From Sphingopyxis sp. DBS4 (lineage in GTDB: Bacteria; Pseudomonadota; Alphaproteobacteria; Sphingomonadales; Sphingomonadaceae): DNA of 64,000 nucleotides. Shown here in pieces: positions 15,979 to 23,647 of this stretch (position 1 is its first letter; each line of letters starts with the position of its first letter). The notes below the pieces were generated by a model. That model did not search any database. It saw only the letters and a program-made list of their open reading frames with translations, and was not told the DNA's origin. The translations under genes and the position numbers were made by a program. The stretch is from assembly GCF_024628865.1 (NCBI RefSeq), contig NZ_CP102384.1, forward strand, positions 3,979,001-4,043,000. Direction: 5' to 3'.

Positions 15979-16959
15979 TTAGGCGGCGAGCTTTCGGTGC
16001 TGCAAGCGCCGATATTCGATAGTCTGTCGTTTGATCCTTTCGCGCTGTTTGATGATGGCGGGTGCCCTGCCGAAGTAGGCGTCAGCAGGCGTCACGTTGC
16101 CGAGGCTCTCGTGGTATCGGCGGTGATTATAATGGTCGATGAAGGCCTCGATCTGGGCTTCAAGTTCGCCAGGCAGGAAGTAGTTTTCGAGCAGGATGCG
16201 GTTTTTGAGGGTCTGGTGCCAGCGCTCGATCTTGCCCTGGGTCTGCGGATGCATCGGGGCACCGCGGACATGGGTCATCTTGTTGGCCTCGATATATTCG
16301 GCCAGTTCCCCAGCGATGTAGCTCGGGCCGTTGTCGCTGAGCAGTCGGGGTTTGTGCAGCACCGTGGCGCTGTCACATCCGGAAGCCGCCAGGGCGAGGT
16401 CCAGCGTGTCGGTGACGTCCTCGGCCCGCATGGTGGTGCACAGCTTCCAGGCAATGATGTAGCGTGAGAAGTCGTCGAGCACGGTTGACAGGTACAGCCA
16501 GCCCCACCCGATGATCTTGAAGTAGGTAAAATCGGTCTGCCACATCTCGTTCGGTCGGGTGGTCTTGGTGTGGAACGCATCGGCGGCCTTGACCACGACA
16601 TAGGCCGGACTGGTGATCAGATCATGGGCCTTGAGCAGGCGGTAAACCGTGGCTTCCGACACGAAGTAGCGCCTCTCGTCGGTGAACCGCACCGCCAGTT
16701 CGCGAGGGGATAGCTCGGTCGTCTCCAGCGCCATCTCGACGATCTGGTCCCGGATATCGTTGCCGATGCGATTCCACACCCGGCTCGGCGCCGATGGCCG
16801 ATCCTCCAGCGCCTCCGGCCCGCCTTCGAGGTAGCGGTCATACCATCGATAGAAGGTCCGGCGGGGGATGCCGAGCTGGTCCAGCGTCCGCTTGGCGGGC
16901 AGATGCGACTGCTCGACGATCCTGATGATCTCGAGCTTCTCAGATGCGGGATACCTCAT
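15979..16959 (-). CDS. IS3-family transposase OrfB (DDE integrase core)
   Basis: 326 residues. A helix-turn-helix region at the start (EIIRIVEQSHLPAKRTLDQLGIPRRTFYRWYDRY) precedes an HTH_21-type segment. The DDE core follows: first Asp in WQTDFTYFKI, second in LLSDNGPSYIA, Glu in TQGKIERWHQTLK. The ATG at 16959 overlaps the orfA stop codon (ATGA), so OrfB may be made by coupled re-initiation as well as by frameshifting. It looks intact. Confidence 0.92.
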   Translation of the reverse strand: MRYPASEKLEIIRIVEQSHLPAKRTLDQLGIPRRTFYRWYDRYLEGGPEALEDRPSAPSRVWNRIGNDIRDQIVEMALETTELSPRELAVRFTDERRYFVSEATVYRLLKAHDLITSPAYVVVKAADAFHTKTTRPNEMWQTDFTYFKIIGWGWLYLSTVLDDFSRYIIAWKLCTTMRAEDVTDTLDLALAASGCDSATVLHKPRLLSDNGPSYIAGELAEYIEANKMTHVRGAPMHPQTQGKIERWHQTLKNRILLENYFLPGELEAQIEAFIDHYNHRRYHESLGNVTPADAYFGRAPAIIKQRERIKRQTIEYRRLQHRKLAA

Positions 16960-17342
16960 TCTTCGTCGCCCCCATCCGCGATCATGCTTTTTTTGAGCAG
17001 ACGGTTTTCCAGCGTCAGGTCGGCCACGCATTCCTTCAGGGCACGGGCTTCGCGGCGCAGGTCGTGCACCTCGCCGGTGGTCGCAGCTCGGGCGGTATCG
17101 CCGGCCAGACGACGCTTGCCCGCTTCCATGAACTCCTTCGACCAGGTGTAATACAGGCTCTGGGCGATGCCTTCCTTGCGGCACAGCTCGGCGATGCTGT
17201 CTTCGCCGCGCAGCCCCTCCAGCACGATCCTGATTTTGTCCTCTGCAGAGAAGTGCCGGCGCGTCGCACGCCGTATGTCCTTCACCACCCGCTCAGCTGG
17301 GGCCTTCGGCGCCGATTTTTTCAAGGAGGATTTGGGCTTCAT
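16956..17342 (-). CDS. IS3-family transposase OrfA
   Basis: A 128-residue DNA-binding protein of the element. The helix-turn-helix of the Tnp_1/IS3 OrfA type reads KIRIVLEGLRGEDSIAELCRKEGIAQSLYYTWSKEF (about 37-72). A C-terminal leucine-zipper-like helix (LRREARALKECVADLTLENRLLKKSM) is used to pair with OrfAB. The start codon borders the inner arm of an 18-bp inverted repeat (17323-17340 with 17366-17383), with the ribosome site in its loop. Confidence 0.9.
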   Translation of the reverse strand: MKPKSSLKKSAPKAPAERVVKDIRRATRRHFSAEDKIRIVLEGLRGEDSIAELCRKEGIAQSLYYTWSKEFMEAGKRRLAGDTARAATTGEVHDLRREARALKECVADLTLENRLLKKSMIADGGDEE

Positions 17343-17383
17343 CTTCGTTCCTTCGTCACTACGACGAAGCCCAAATCCTCCTT
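17323..17383 (-). promoter_or_regulatory. 18-bp inverted repeat at the orfA start
   Basis: AAGGAGGATTTGGGCTTC (17323-17340) is the exact inverse of 17366-17383, with 25 nt between. The outer arm lies by the IS end and the inner arm covers orfA codons 1-7. RNA read in from outside the element would fold into this stem and hinder orfA translation. An internal transcript starting inside would lack the outer arm. This is a known protective layout in other insertion sequences; here it is inferred. Confidence 0.5.
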
Positions 17384-17394
17384 AAATCACAACC

Positions 17395-17760
17395 TCAAAT
17401 ATGCGCCATTGGTGCTGACGGCGGACACATGTCCGGATCGTCGATACTCATCGCGCTTTGCACGAAAGCCCAGTTTGCGAGGAGGCTCCGTATATTGCCC
17501 AGCTCGAAGACGAGCGGGGCGGCCAGGTCCCCCGGCTCCATCGGAGACGCGTGGTGATGTTCGGTCCCATATCGTTCGAAATAACGCTGTTCGCGGTCGA
17601 TATCGTCGAGATGGTCGAGAAAGCGATCAAGCTCCGTTTCCGCTCGATCGATGCTCCGGCAATCCGCCCCTGTTTCGAGTTCGCAAGCGATTTCGCTCTC
17701 GACCTCGAAATCTCCTGCGGACCTATCTGTCATGGTCGCGGCGCTCGTTCTGCCGATCAT
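17395..17760 (-). CDS. Hypothetical acidic protein, 3' end cut by the IS3 element
   Basis: 121 codons from an ATG at 17760 with GGGAGG upstream. Codon use looks genuine (FLDHLDDIDREQRYFERYG...PLVFELGNIRSLLANWAFVQSAM). I recognise no domain. The stop TGA (17395-17397) is created at the border of the IS3 element, so the original C-terminus has probably been replaced. Its start overlaps the end of the small membrane protein gene (17723-17842) by 38 nt in another frame, suggesting coupled translation. Confidence 0.45.
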   Translation of the reverse strand: MIGRTSAATMTDRSAGDFEVESEIACELETGADCRSIDRAETELDRFLDHLDDIDREQRYFERYGTEHHHASPMEPGDLAAPLVFELGNIRSLLANWAFVQSAMSIDDPDMCPPSAPMAHI

Positions 17761-17842
17761 GCGATCGTCCTCCCGCAATGGTGACGCCGATAAACAGGGC
17801 GAGAAGCAAGACGGAGACGAGAATGATCAGGAATATCGTCAT
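17723..17842 (-). CDS. Small single-pass membrane protein (39 aa)
   Basis: A short frame with a clear ribosome site (GGGAGG, 5 nt before the ATG). It encodes MTIFLIILVSVLLLALFIGV followed by a basic, charged tail (GGRSHDRQNERRDHDR). One transmembrane helix covers about residues 2-23 and the hydrophilic tail is probably cytoplasmic. No family is recognised. It overlaps the following gene and is likely co-transcribed with it. Confidence 0.5.
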   Translation of the reverse strand: MTIFLIILVSVLLLALFIGVTIAGGRSHDRQNERRDHDR

Positions 17843-17945
17843 GCGCACCTCCCGCAAGAACGTGTCGATTGTCCGAAGGGCAGGCTGCCGGTCGCCTCCT
17901 AACGCCAGACAAACCCCGTCCGGGTCATGATCGCCCCGGCCGGGA

Positions 17946-18134
17946 TCATTGGTTTAGCCGCTGCTCGAACTGCAGTGCCTTCTGGTACATCTCGCGCCAT
18001 GCAACGGCCGCACGAAGGGCCCGGTCCCGTACGTTGGGAAGCGACGCCTCCTTCGCTTCCGCCTGACACGCCTGCATGCGAGCCAGATAGAAGCGGCTGT
18101 TCCGTGAGGTTGGTTTGGGGCTTTGGGGAATCAT
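17946..18134 (-). CDS. Small hypothetical protein (62 aa)
   Basis: A helical, charged protein with the segment EAKEASLPNVRDRALRAAV. This resembles a family of short alphaproteobacterial proteins that share a pattern of the type A-LPN-VR-RAL-A-W. The function of that family is unknown to me. The ATG at 18134 has only a weak GGAA ribosome site. It is transcribed in the same direction as the YjdM-like gene upstream. Confidence 0.6.
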   Translation of the reverse strand: MIPQSPKPTSRNSRFYLARMQACQAEAKEASLPNVRDRALRAAVAWREMYQKALQFEQRLNQ

Positions 18135-18291
18135 GTCGCAAGTTCCGTTTCTCGGGATTGTGATGGAACGTCATCGCGAGGCCCGGTCGATCCCGCCCCG
18201 GCAAGGCCGCGGAACTTTGCGGCTCCACCGGTCGGCCCGGCGACGAGCCACGCGCTGCCGCCGCCGCGACAAGGCTTCGCAAGCGGAAAGC

Positions 18292-18597
18292 CTAGCGCTT
18301 GCGTACGAACTCGGCGCGCAGGACGAGGCCCTTGATGCTGTCGTGACGGCAATCGATCTCCTGCGGATCGCCCGTCAGGCGGATCGACTTGATGACCGTC
18401 CCCACCTTCAGCGTCTTGCTGGCCCCCTTGACCTCGAGATCCTTGATCAGTGCAACGCTGTCGCCATCCTGGAGCAGGTTCCCGACCGCGTCGCGAACCT
18501 CGACCTGCGAGGCTGCGGCCTTGCGTTCCGCAAGTTCCGACGCCGGCATCCACTCGCCGCTTTCCTCGTCATAGACATAGTCGTCGTTGTCACTCAT
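18292..18597 (-). CDS. YjdM/PhnA-like protein lacking the zinc ribbon
   Basis: 101 residues. The C-terminal two thirds match the YjdM (formerly PhnA) domain: DAVGNLLQDGDSVALIKDLEVKGASKTLKVGTVIKSIRL...IDCRHDSIKGLVLRAEFVRK. The N-terminal cysteine zinc ribbon of E. coli YjdM is absent, replaced by an acidic tail (MSDNDDYVYDEESGEWMP). The ATG follows TGGAGAATGAA. Despite the old name, the family has no proven role in phosphonate use, so I do not infer one. Confidence 0.8.
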   Translation of the reverse strand: MSDNDDYVYDEESGEWMPASELAERKAAASQVEVRDAVGNLLQDGDSVALIKDLEVKGASKTLKVGTVIKSIRLTGDPQEIDCRHDSIKGLVLRAEFVRKR

Positions 18598-18693
18598 TTC
18601 ATTCTCCAGACTTGGTCAGAATTCGGCTTTCCCGGCGGCCGACCGATCGAAAAACGGCGCGTGCGAATAGCCTGCCGCTCACAGGGGTCGCCG

Positions 18694-20355
18694 TCATTTC
18701 GCCTCCGCCAGATCGACCGCGAGCGCCTGCGCGTCCGCATAATCGGCCGCATAGGCGATGCGACCCGCCGCTTCGCCGAGGCCGATCCGCCCGAGCATCG
18801 CCCGCGGCTGGGGCTGCACGCCCGAGACAATCACCCGCGCGCCCGCCAGCCGGGCCTGTTCGACAAATTCTTGGAGCGCCTGCGCTCCGCTCGCATCGAG
18901 GAGCGGCACGAGCCGCATCCGCAAGATGATGACGCGCGGCGACTGCCCGACGCGGCGCAGCGTGTCGAGCAGCTCGCCCGCGACGCCGAAAAAGAAGGGA
19001 CCGGCAATCCGGAACACCTCGACCCCGGGCGGCAGATCGTCGCGCTGGTCGAGGTCTTCGGCATCGAGTTCAGCGTCGCGGCGGCCGCTCCGGTCGACCT
19101 CGACCGCTTCGGCCATGCGCGCCATGAACAGCAGCGACGCGAGCGTGACCCCGACTGCGATCGCCACCGTCAGGTCAACGAGCACCGTCAGTCCGAAGGT
19201 GATGAGCAGCACCGCCCGGTCGCTGTTCGGCATCCGCAGCAGTGCGAGGAAGCGCTGATACTCGCTCATGCCCCAGGCGACCATGAACAGGATCGCGGCG
19301 AGCGCAGCCATCGGCACATAGGCCATCAGGTCGGTGCCGAAGAGGATGAAGACGAGCAGGAAAGCCGCATGCATCATGCCCGCGACCGGCGTCTTCGCAC
19401 CCGATCGGATATTGGTCGCTGTGCGCGCGATCGCTCCGGTGGCCGGGAGGCCGCCGAACAGAGCCGAGCCGAGATTGGCAACGCCCTGCCCGATCAGCTC
19501 CTGGTTCGAGCGATGCCGCGTCCCGACCATCCCGTCGGCGACGACCGCCGAGAGCAGCGCCTCGATCCCGGCGAGGAAGGCGATGGTGAAGGCCGACGGC
19601 AGGACGGCATTGATCTTCGCGAGCGATATCTCGGGAAACGACGGGACCGGAAGGCCGGCTGGAATGTCGGGAAAGCGCGAACCAATCGTGTCGACCGGCA
19701 GGTTCAAAAGCGCCACCGCGAGGGAACTTGCCACCACCGCGATCAGGAAACCCGGCAAGCGCGGCGCGAATTTGCGAAACGTGATGATGATTGCCAGCGC
19801 ACCCGCACCAACGCCGATCGCAGCCCAGTTCGCGCTGGGCAGCGCGCCGAGATAGGCCTGCCATTTGGGAAGGAAATCGGCGGGAACCGTATCGATCGAA
19901 AGGCCGAGGAAATCCTTGACCTGGCTCGAGGCGATGATCACCGCAATCCCCGCCGTAAAGCCGGTCACCACCGGATGCGGAATATATTTGATGATCTGAC
20001 CGAAGCGAAGCAACCCCGCCGCAACGAGGATGAGCCCGGCGAGCAAGGTCGCGATCAGGAGGCCGTCATAGCCATGGCTCGCGATGACGTTGAAGATCAC
20101 GACGACGAAGGCGCCGGTCGGACCGCCCACCTGCACGCGCGATCCGCCCAGCGCCGAGATCAGGAAGCCCGCGACGACCGCGGTGATCAGCCCCTTGTCG
20201 GGCGAGGCGCCGCTCGCGATGCCGAGCGCCATCGCGAGCGGCAGCGCAACGATGGCAACCGTCAGCCCCGCGATCGCATCGGCCCGAAATGTGGCGACGG
20301 AATAACCCTCGCGAAAGACCGTAAAGAGCTTCGGCGTATAGGCCTCGGTCTTCAC
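18694..20355 (-). CDS. SulP-family anion transporter with STAS domain
   Basis: A 553-residue inner-membrane carrier. The sulfate-transporter core (about residues 20-400, 10 or more hydrophobic segments) includes GLTVAIVALPLAMALGIASG and the GGLPATGAIARTATNIRSGA region typical of SulP. The C-terminal STAS domain (about 435-545) has the LLDASGAQAL motif. Substrate may be sulfate, bicarbonate or another anion and cannot be told from sequence. The ATG overlaps the stop of the XRE regulator gene (20352-20355), so the two are translationally coupled. Confidence 0.9.
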   Translation of the reverse strand: MKTEAYTPKLFTVFREGYSVATFRADAIAGLTVAIVALPLAMALGIASGASPDKGLITAVVAGFLISALGGSRVQVGGPTGAFVVVIFNVIASHGYDGLLIATLLAGLILVAAGLLRFGQIIKYIPHPVVTGFTAGIAVIIASSQVKDFLGLSIDTVPADFLPKWQAYLGALPSANWAAIGVGAGALAIIITFRKFAPRLPGFLIAVVASSLAVALLNLPVDTIGSRFPDIPAGLPVPSFPEISLAKINAVLPSAFTIAFLAGIEALLSAVVADGMVGTRHRSNQELIGQGVANLGSALFGGLPATGAIARTATNIRSGAKTPVAGMMHAAFLLVFILFGTDLMAYVPMAALAAILFMVAWGMSEYQRFLALLRMPNSDRAVLLITFGLTVLVDLTVAIAVGVTLASLLFMARMAEAVEVDRSGRRDAELDAEDLDQRDDLPPGVEVFRIAGPFFFGVAGELLDTLRRVGQSPRVIILRMRLVPLLDASGAQALQEFVEQARLAGARVIVSGVQPQPRAMLGRIGLGEAAGRIAYAADYADAQALAVDLAEAK

Positions 20356-20672
20356 CGAATTTCGGGCCGGCTCGGAAATTTGGCGGACAGAAGCGCACGA
20401 CCGGGCGCCTTGGGATCGGTGTCGGCCACGTCACGGACGCGCACCCCCCGCCCGGTCCCGACGCTCGATGAATATTCGCCGAGCAGTTCGATGCCGGCAC
20501 CTTCGAGCGCGCCAATCACCTTGACCAGCGTATCGACGACGCCGCGGACCTGGCCATTGGACGCCTCCATGCGCTGGATCGTCGGCAGCGAAAGACCGGC
20601 AAGCTCGGCCAGTTCGCGCTGGTCGATCCCGAGGAGCGCGCGCGCCGCGCGCATCTGCTGCGAAGTGATCAT
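20352..20672 (-). CDS. XRE-family regulator coupled to the SulP gene
   Basis: A 106-residue DNA-binding protein. A helix-turn-helix lies at about residues 5-45 (MRAARALLGIDQRELAELAGLSLPTIQRMEASNG), followed by a segment common in small XRE proteins (VDTLVKVIGALEGAGIELLGE). I chose the ATG at 20672 because AAGGGG lies before it; another start seven codons upstream (20693) overlaps a palindrome. The overlap with the SulP gene suggests it regulates that operon, perhaps through the TGATG palindromes in the adjoining divergent promoter. Confidence 0.82.
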   Translation of the reverse strand: MITSQQMRAARALLGIDQRELAELAGLSLPTIQRMEASNGQVRGVVDTLVKVIGALEGAGIELLGEYSSSVGTGRGVRVRDVADTDPKAPGRALLSAKFPSRPEIR

Positions 20673-20682
20673 ATCAGCCCCT

Positions 20683-20757
20683 TGATGTTTCATACATCAT
20701 TTACCAGTCTTAACACCATCATCTTATGCTGTATATATCGATGATGCAATATCATCA
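20683..20757. promoter_or_regulatory. Divergent promoter with two TGATG-type palindromes
   Basis: An AT-rich stretch between the XRE and DUF983 genes. It holds TGATGT-N5-ACATCA (20683-20699) and TGATG-N6-CATCA (20742-20757). Two related inverted repeats about 58 bp apart suggest paired operator sites, possibly for the XRE protein (inference). Confidence 0.45.
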
Positions 20758-21247
20758 GTCAGATCGCCGAGAATGGAAAGTCGATACGGGAAAGCCTTCA
20801 CCCCTCCGCGATGGCGCGGGCGACCTGCATGCGATACCGGCCAATGCCGTGCTACCGGGATCGGGATGGGGCGCGATCTATCGCGGCGTTCGTGGACGCT
20901 GCCCTCGCTGCGGCGATGCGAAGCTGTTTCGCGCCTTCCTCAAGCCCGTGGACCATTGTTCCGCATGCAGGCAGGACTGGACGCATCAGCAGGCCGACGA
21001 CTTTCCCGCCTATGTATCGATTTTCCTGACCGGACATATCATGGCGCCGGTGATCATCGCCCTTGTCCAGAACACGAAGCTGTCCCTGCCCGCCCTCGCC
21101 GCGATTATCGTGTCACTCATGCTAGGCTTGATGATCCTGTTTCTCCAGCCCGCCAAGGGCGGCATCATCACGCTGCAATGGTGGTTCGGCATGCACGGGT
21201 TCATGAAGGAACGGCGCCCGCCGGAGATATCCGATCGCGAAGGGTGA
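20726..21247 (+). CDS. DUF983 family membrane protein
   Basis: Up to 173 residues. Two CxxC pairs (RCPRCG and CSACRQDW) lie ahead of the conserved ADDFPAYVSIFLTGHI segment. Two transmembrane helices (about 98-120 and 122-142) follow, and the end reads QWWFGMHGF. All of these are hallmarks of DUF983, a family of unknown function in alphaproteobacteria. The start is uncertain: ATGs at 20726, 20741 and 20744 lack a clear ribosome site, and the first two lie in the palindromic promoter region. Confidence 0.8.
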   Translation: MLYISMMQYHQSDRREWKVDTGKPSPLRDGAGDLHAIPANAVLPGSGWGAIYRGVRGRCPRCGDAKLFRAFLKPVDHCSACRQDWTHQQADDFPAYVSIFLTGHIMAPVIIALVQNTKLSLPALAAIIVSLMLGLMILFLQPAKGGIITLQWWFGMHGFMKERRPPEISDREG

Positions 21248-21310
21248 GGCTTGCCCGGAGCGGCAACCGCCCTCTAGATGAGCGGCAATCCCGTCCAAAG
21301 GAACGAATAG

Positions 21311-22942
21311 CTGGATACGGTATCGATCATCCTCTTCCTGTTGCTCGCCGTCGTCGTGAGCGGCGCGATATCGCGCATGCTGCCGGTGTCGCTGCCGACG
21401 CCGCTGGTGCAGATCCTGCTTGGCGCGGGGATCGGCCTGTCGACCTCCTACCGCGTCGAGCTCGATCCCGAGTTGTTCCTGCTGCTTTTCCTGCCGCCGC
21501 TGCTGTTCCTCGACGGCTGGCGCATTCCCAAGGACGAGCTGCTGAAGGATCTCTCGACCGTCGTCGAGCTTGCCCTCGGTCTCGTCCTCATGACCGTCAT
21601 CGGCATGGGCCTGCTCATTCACTGGATGATCCCCGCGATGCCGATGGCGGTCGCCTTCGCGCTCGCCGCCGTCGTGTCGCCGACCGATCCGATCGCGGTG
21701 TCCGCCATCGCCGCGCGCGTGCCGATCCCCAAGCGGATGATGCATATTTTGGAGGGGGAGTCGCTCCTGAACGATGCCTCGGGCCTCGTTTGCCTGCGCT
21801 TCGCGATCGCCGCGGCGCTGACCGGCACCTTCTCCGCCGGCGCGGCGGCGCTCAACTTCCTGTGGGTCGCAGGGGCCGGTTTGGCGATCGGCTTTGCGGT
21901 GACGCTGTCGGTCACGTGCGCCAAGGCGTGGGTGACGAAGCGCTGGGGCGAGGATACCGGCTCGCAAATCCTCGTCAGCCTGCTGATCCCGTTCGGTTCG
22001 TACCTGCTCGCCGAGCATGTCCATGCCTCGGGCATTCTTGCCGCGGTGAGTGCCGGCGTGACCATGACCTTCGCCGAAATATCGCGGCAGGCGATGGCGG
22101 TCACCCGGATGCGGCGCAATTCGGTGTGGGACACGATCCAGTTCGCGCTCAACGGCATCATCTTCGTGCTGCTCGGCGAGCAACTGCCCGCCATCCTCGC
22201 CGGCGCGAAAGAAACGGTCGCGCTCACCGGTCATGGCGCTCCCTGGTGGCTTGCCGTCTATATCGTCGCGATCGTCGCAGGCCTCGCGGCGCTTCGCTTC
22301 CTTTGGGTGTGGATATCGTTCAGGCTCACGATCCTTCGCAAGCGCGACAAGAATATCGAATTCCAGAGCCCCAACTGGCGACTGGTCGCCGCGATGTCGT
22401 TTGCCGGCGTGCGCGGGGCGATCACGCTTGCGGGCGTCCTGACACTGCCGCTGGCCCTTGACGACGGCACCCCCTTCCCGGCGCGCGATCTTGCGATCTT
22501 CCTGGCTGCGGGCGTCATCATCGTCTCGCTGGTCCTTGCCACCGTCGCATTGCCCCTTTTGCTCAGGGGGCTGGTCATGCCGCCGGATCAGTCGAAGCAG
22601 GAAGAGGAGGATGCGGCGCGCATCGCCACGGCGGAGGCCGCGATCCATGCGATCGAACAACGACAGCATACGCTGGCAGAGCAGCACGGCGAAGCCGATC
22701 TCTATGTGGCTGCCGGCGCGCGCGTCATGGATTTTTACCGCGAGCGCATCGAAAGCCGGACCAACGGCCTTTCCGACGCCCGCAAGGCGGAAGAACAGCT
22801 TGTGCGCGAGTTCCAGCTTGTCGGTATCAAGGCCGAACGCGAGGCGCTCCTCGGTCTCGGCCGTTCACGTGCCATCGGCAGCGGTGTTGCACAGAAACTG
22901 AGCCGCGAACTCGATTTATCTGAGGCACGCTATCGCGGCTGA
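21311..22942 (+). CDS. Na+/H+ antiporter, CPA1 (NhaP-type), probable CTG start
   Basis: A 543-residue inner-membrane cation/proton exchanger. About 12 hydrophobic segments cover residues 1-420, with the conserved VVSPTDPIAV and EGESLLNDASGLV motifs of the bacterial CPA1 family. A cytoplasmic helical tail follows (about 430-543, EEDAARIATAEAAIHAIEQRQ). No ATG or GTG precedes the first helix. The frame opens after TAG at 21308, immediately followed by CTG (LDTVSIILFLLLAVVVSG), with AAAGGA 8 nt upstream. This matches the normal family N-terminus if CTG is the start. A TTG at 21341 is the alternative but would cut into helix 1. Confidence 0.85.
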   Translation: MDTVSIILFLLLAVVVSGAISRMLPVSLPTPLVQILLGAGIGLSTSYRVELDPELFLLLFLPPLLFLDGWRIPKDELLKDLSTVVELALGLVLMTVIGMGLLIHWMIPAMPMAVAFALAAVVSPTDPIAVSAIAARVPIPKRMMHILEGESLLNDASGLVCLRFAIAAALTGTFSAGAAALNFLWVAGAGLAIGFAVTLSVTCAKAWVTKRWGEDTGSQILVSLLIPFGSYLLAEHVHASGILAAVSAGVTMTFAEISRQAMAVTRMRRNSVWDTIQFALNGIIFVLLGEQLPAILAGAKETVALTGHGAPWWLAVYIVAIVAGLAALRFLWVWISFRLTILRKRDKNIEFQSPNWRLVAAMSFAGVRGAITLAGVLTLPLALDDGTPFPARDLAIFLAAGVIIVSLVLATVALPLLLRGLVMPPDQSKQEEEDAARIATAEAAIHAIEQRQHTLAEQHGEADLYVAAGARVMDFYRERIESRTNGLSDARKAEEQLVREFQLVGIKAEREALLGLGRSRAIGSGVAQKLSRELDLSEARYRG

Positions 22943-22957
22943 TGGCCGACTGGAGAC

Positions 22958-22992
22958 TGTCCGCTGTGGTAGCCTATTTCGCTAAGCGGACA
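22958..22992. repeat. Inverted repeat TGTCCGCT...AGCGGACA
   Basis: A perfect 8-bp inverted repeat with a 19-nt spacer, just after the antiporter stop codon. It has no T run. The AGCGGACA core also occurs to the right of an IS91-like element (about 46858), so it may belong to a dispersed intergenic repeat. Confidence 0.45.
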
Positions 22993-23065
22993 CTTGACGC
23001 GCGGATTATGTCGCCACCAACAAAGTCTCTGGCAGATTTGTGCGCTGCAGCGTAAAGGCGCGACC

Positions 23066-23647
23066 ATGAGGATCGCGATCATCGACACCAGCGCAGGGCG
23101 TGCGGCCGTCATATCCGACGGTTTGCGCGAAGCTGGCCTCGACGACCTCGTACTGGTGGATACTTCCAAACCACTTGTTGCGCAGATCGAAGCGGCCGCC
23201 CCCGAAGTTGTCCTAATCAACCTCGAAAACCCCAGCCGCGACCTGCTCGAGGACTTCTTCGCCATGTCGCGCGCCCTCGCGCGCCCGATCGCGATGTTCG
23301 TCGATCAAAGCGACGCCGAGGCGACCGGCGCGGCGATCGATGCTGGCGTATCTGCATACGTCGTCGACGGATTGTCCAAGCAGCGCATCAAGCCGGTCGT
23401 CGACCTCGCCATCCGGCGCTTCCAGGCTTTTTCGCGCCTCCAGCGCGAACTCGACGACGCCAAGAACGCGCTTGCCGAACGCGCCGTCATCGACAAGGCG
23501 AAGGCAATATTGATGAAGCGCCGCCAGATCGATGAGCCGGAGGCTTATGCCCTGCTCCGCGGACAGGCGATGCGCACCAACCGCCGGATTTCGGAAATTG
23601 CCGAAGCGATCGTGACGAGCGAAGCGCTGATGGGAGACATGGAATGA
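23066..23647 (+). CDS. nasT: NasT, ANTAR-domain antiterminator for nitrate assimilation
   Basis: A 193-residue RNA-binding regulator. A receiver-like domain (1-115, starting MRIAIIDTSAGRAAV) precedes a coiled linker and the ANTAR domain (about 133-188: ERAVIDKAKAILMKRRQIDEPEAYALLRGQAMRTNRRISEIAEAI). ANTAR domains bind paired hexaloop hairpins in leader RNA and prevent termination. I chose the ATG at 23066 (AAAGGCG upstream); the open frame extends further upstream without a better start. It overlaps nasS by 4 nt. Its expected RNA target lies at 24927-24981. Confidence 0.92.
   Translation: MRIAIIDTSAGRAAVISDGLREAGLDDLVLVDTSKPLVAQIEAAAPEVVLINLENPSRDLLEDFFAMSRALARPIAMFVDQSDAEATGAAIDAGVSAYVVDGLSKQRIKPVVDLAIRRFQAFSRLQRELDDAKNALAERAVIDKAKAILMKRRQIDEPEAYALLRGQAMRTNRRISEIAEAIVTSEALMGDME

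Larger units (their letters stand above)
15968..17397 (-). mobile_element. IS3-family insertion sequence (about 1.43 kb)
   Basis: It contains overlapping orfA and orfB of an IS3-family element. Proposed ends both start TG: plus strand at 15968 (TGGGATTGATATTAGG) and minus strand at 17397 (TGAGGTTGTGATTTAAGG). They are imperfect inverted repeats. I found no convincing target-site duplication next to these ends, so the exact limits are uncertain by a few bases. It truncates the 3' end of the gene at 17395-17760. Confidence 0.75.

Noticed and set aside
15968..17397. Target-site duplication for the IS3 element
   Set aside because: The bases flanking the proposed ends do not match by 3-5 nt, so none is claimed.
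17458..17784. Plus-strand frame (108 codons) opposite the acidic hypothetical gene
   Set aside because: It has no ribosome site, and codon choice favours the minus strand, where two genes have good GGGAGG sites.
18115..20685. Plus-strand open frame (856 codons) across the YjdM-like, SulP and XRE genes
   Set aside because: It spans three real genes and their gaps on the other strand; the product is a charged, repeat-free sequence with no family.
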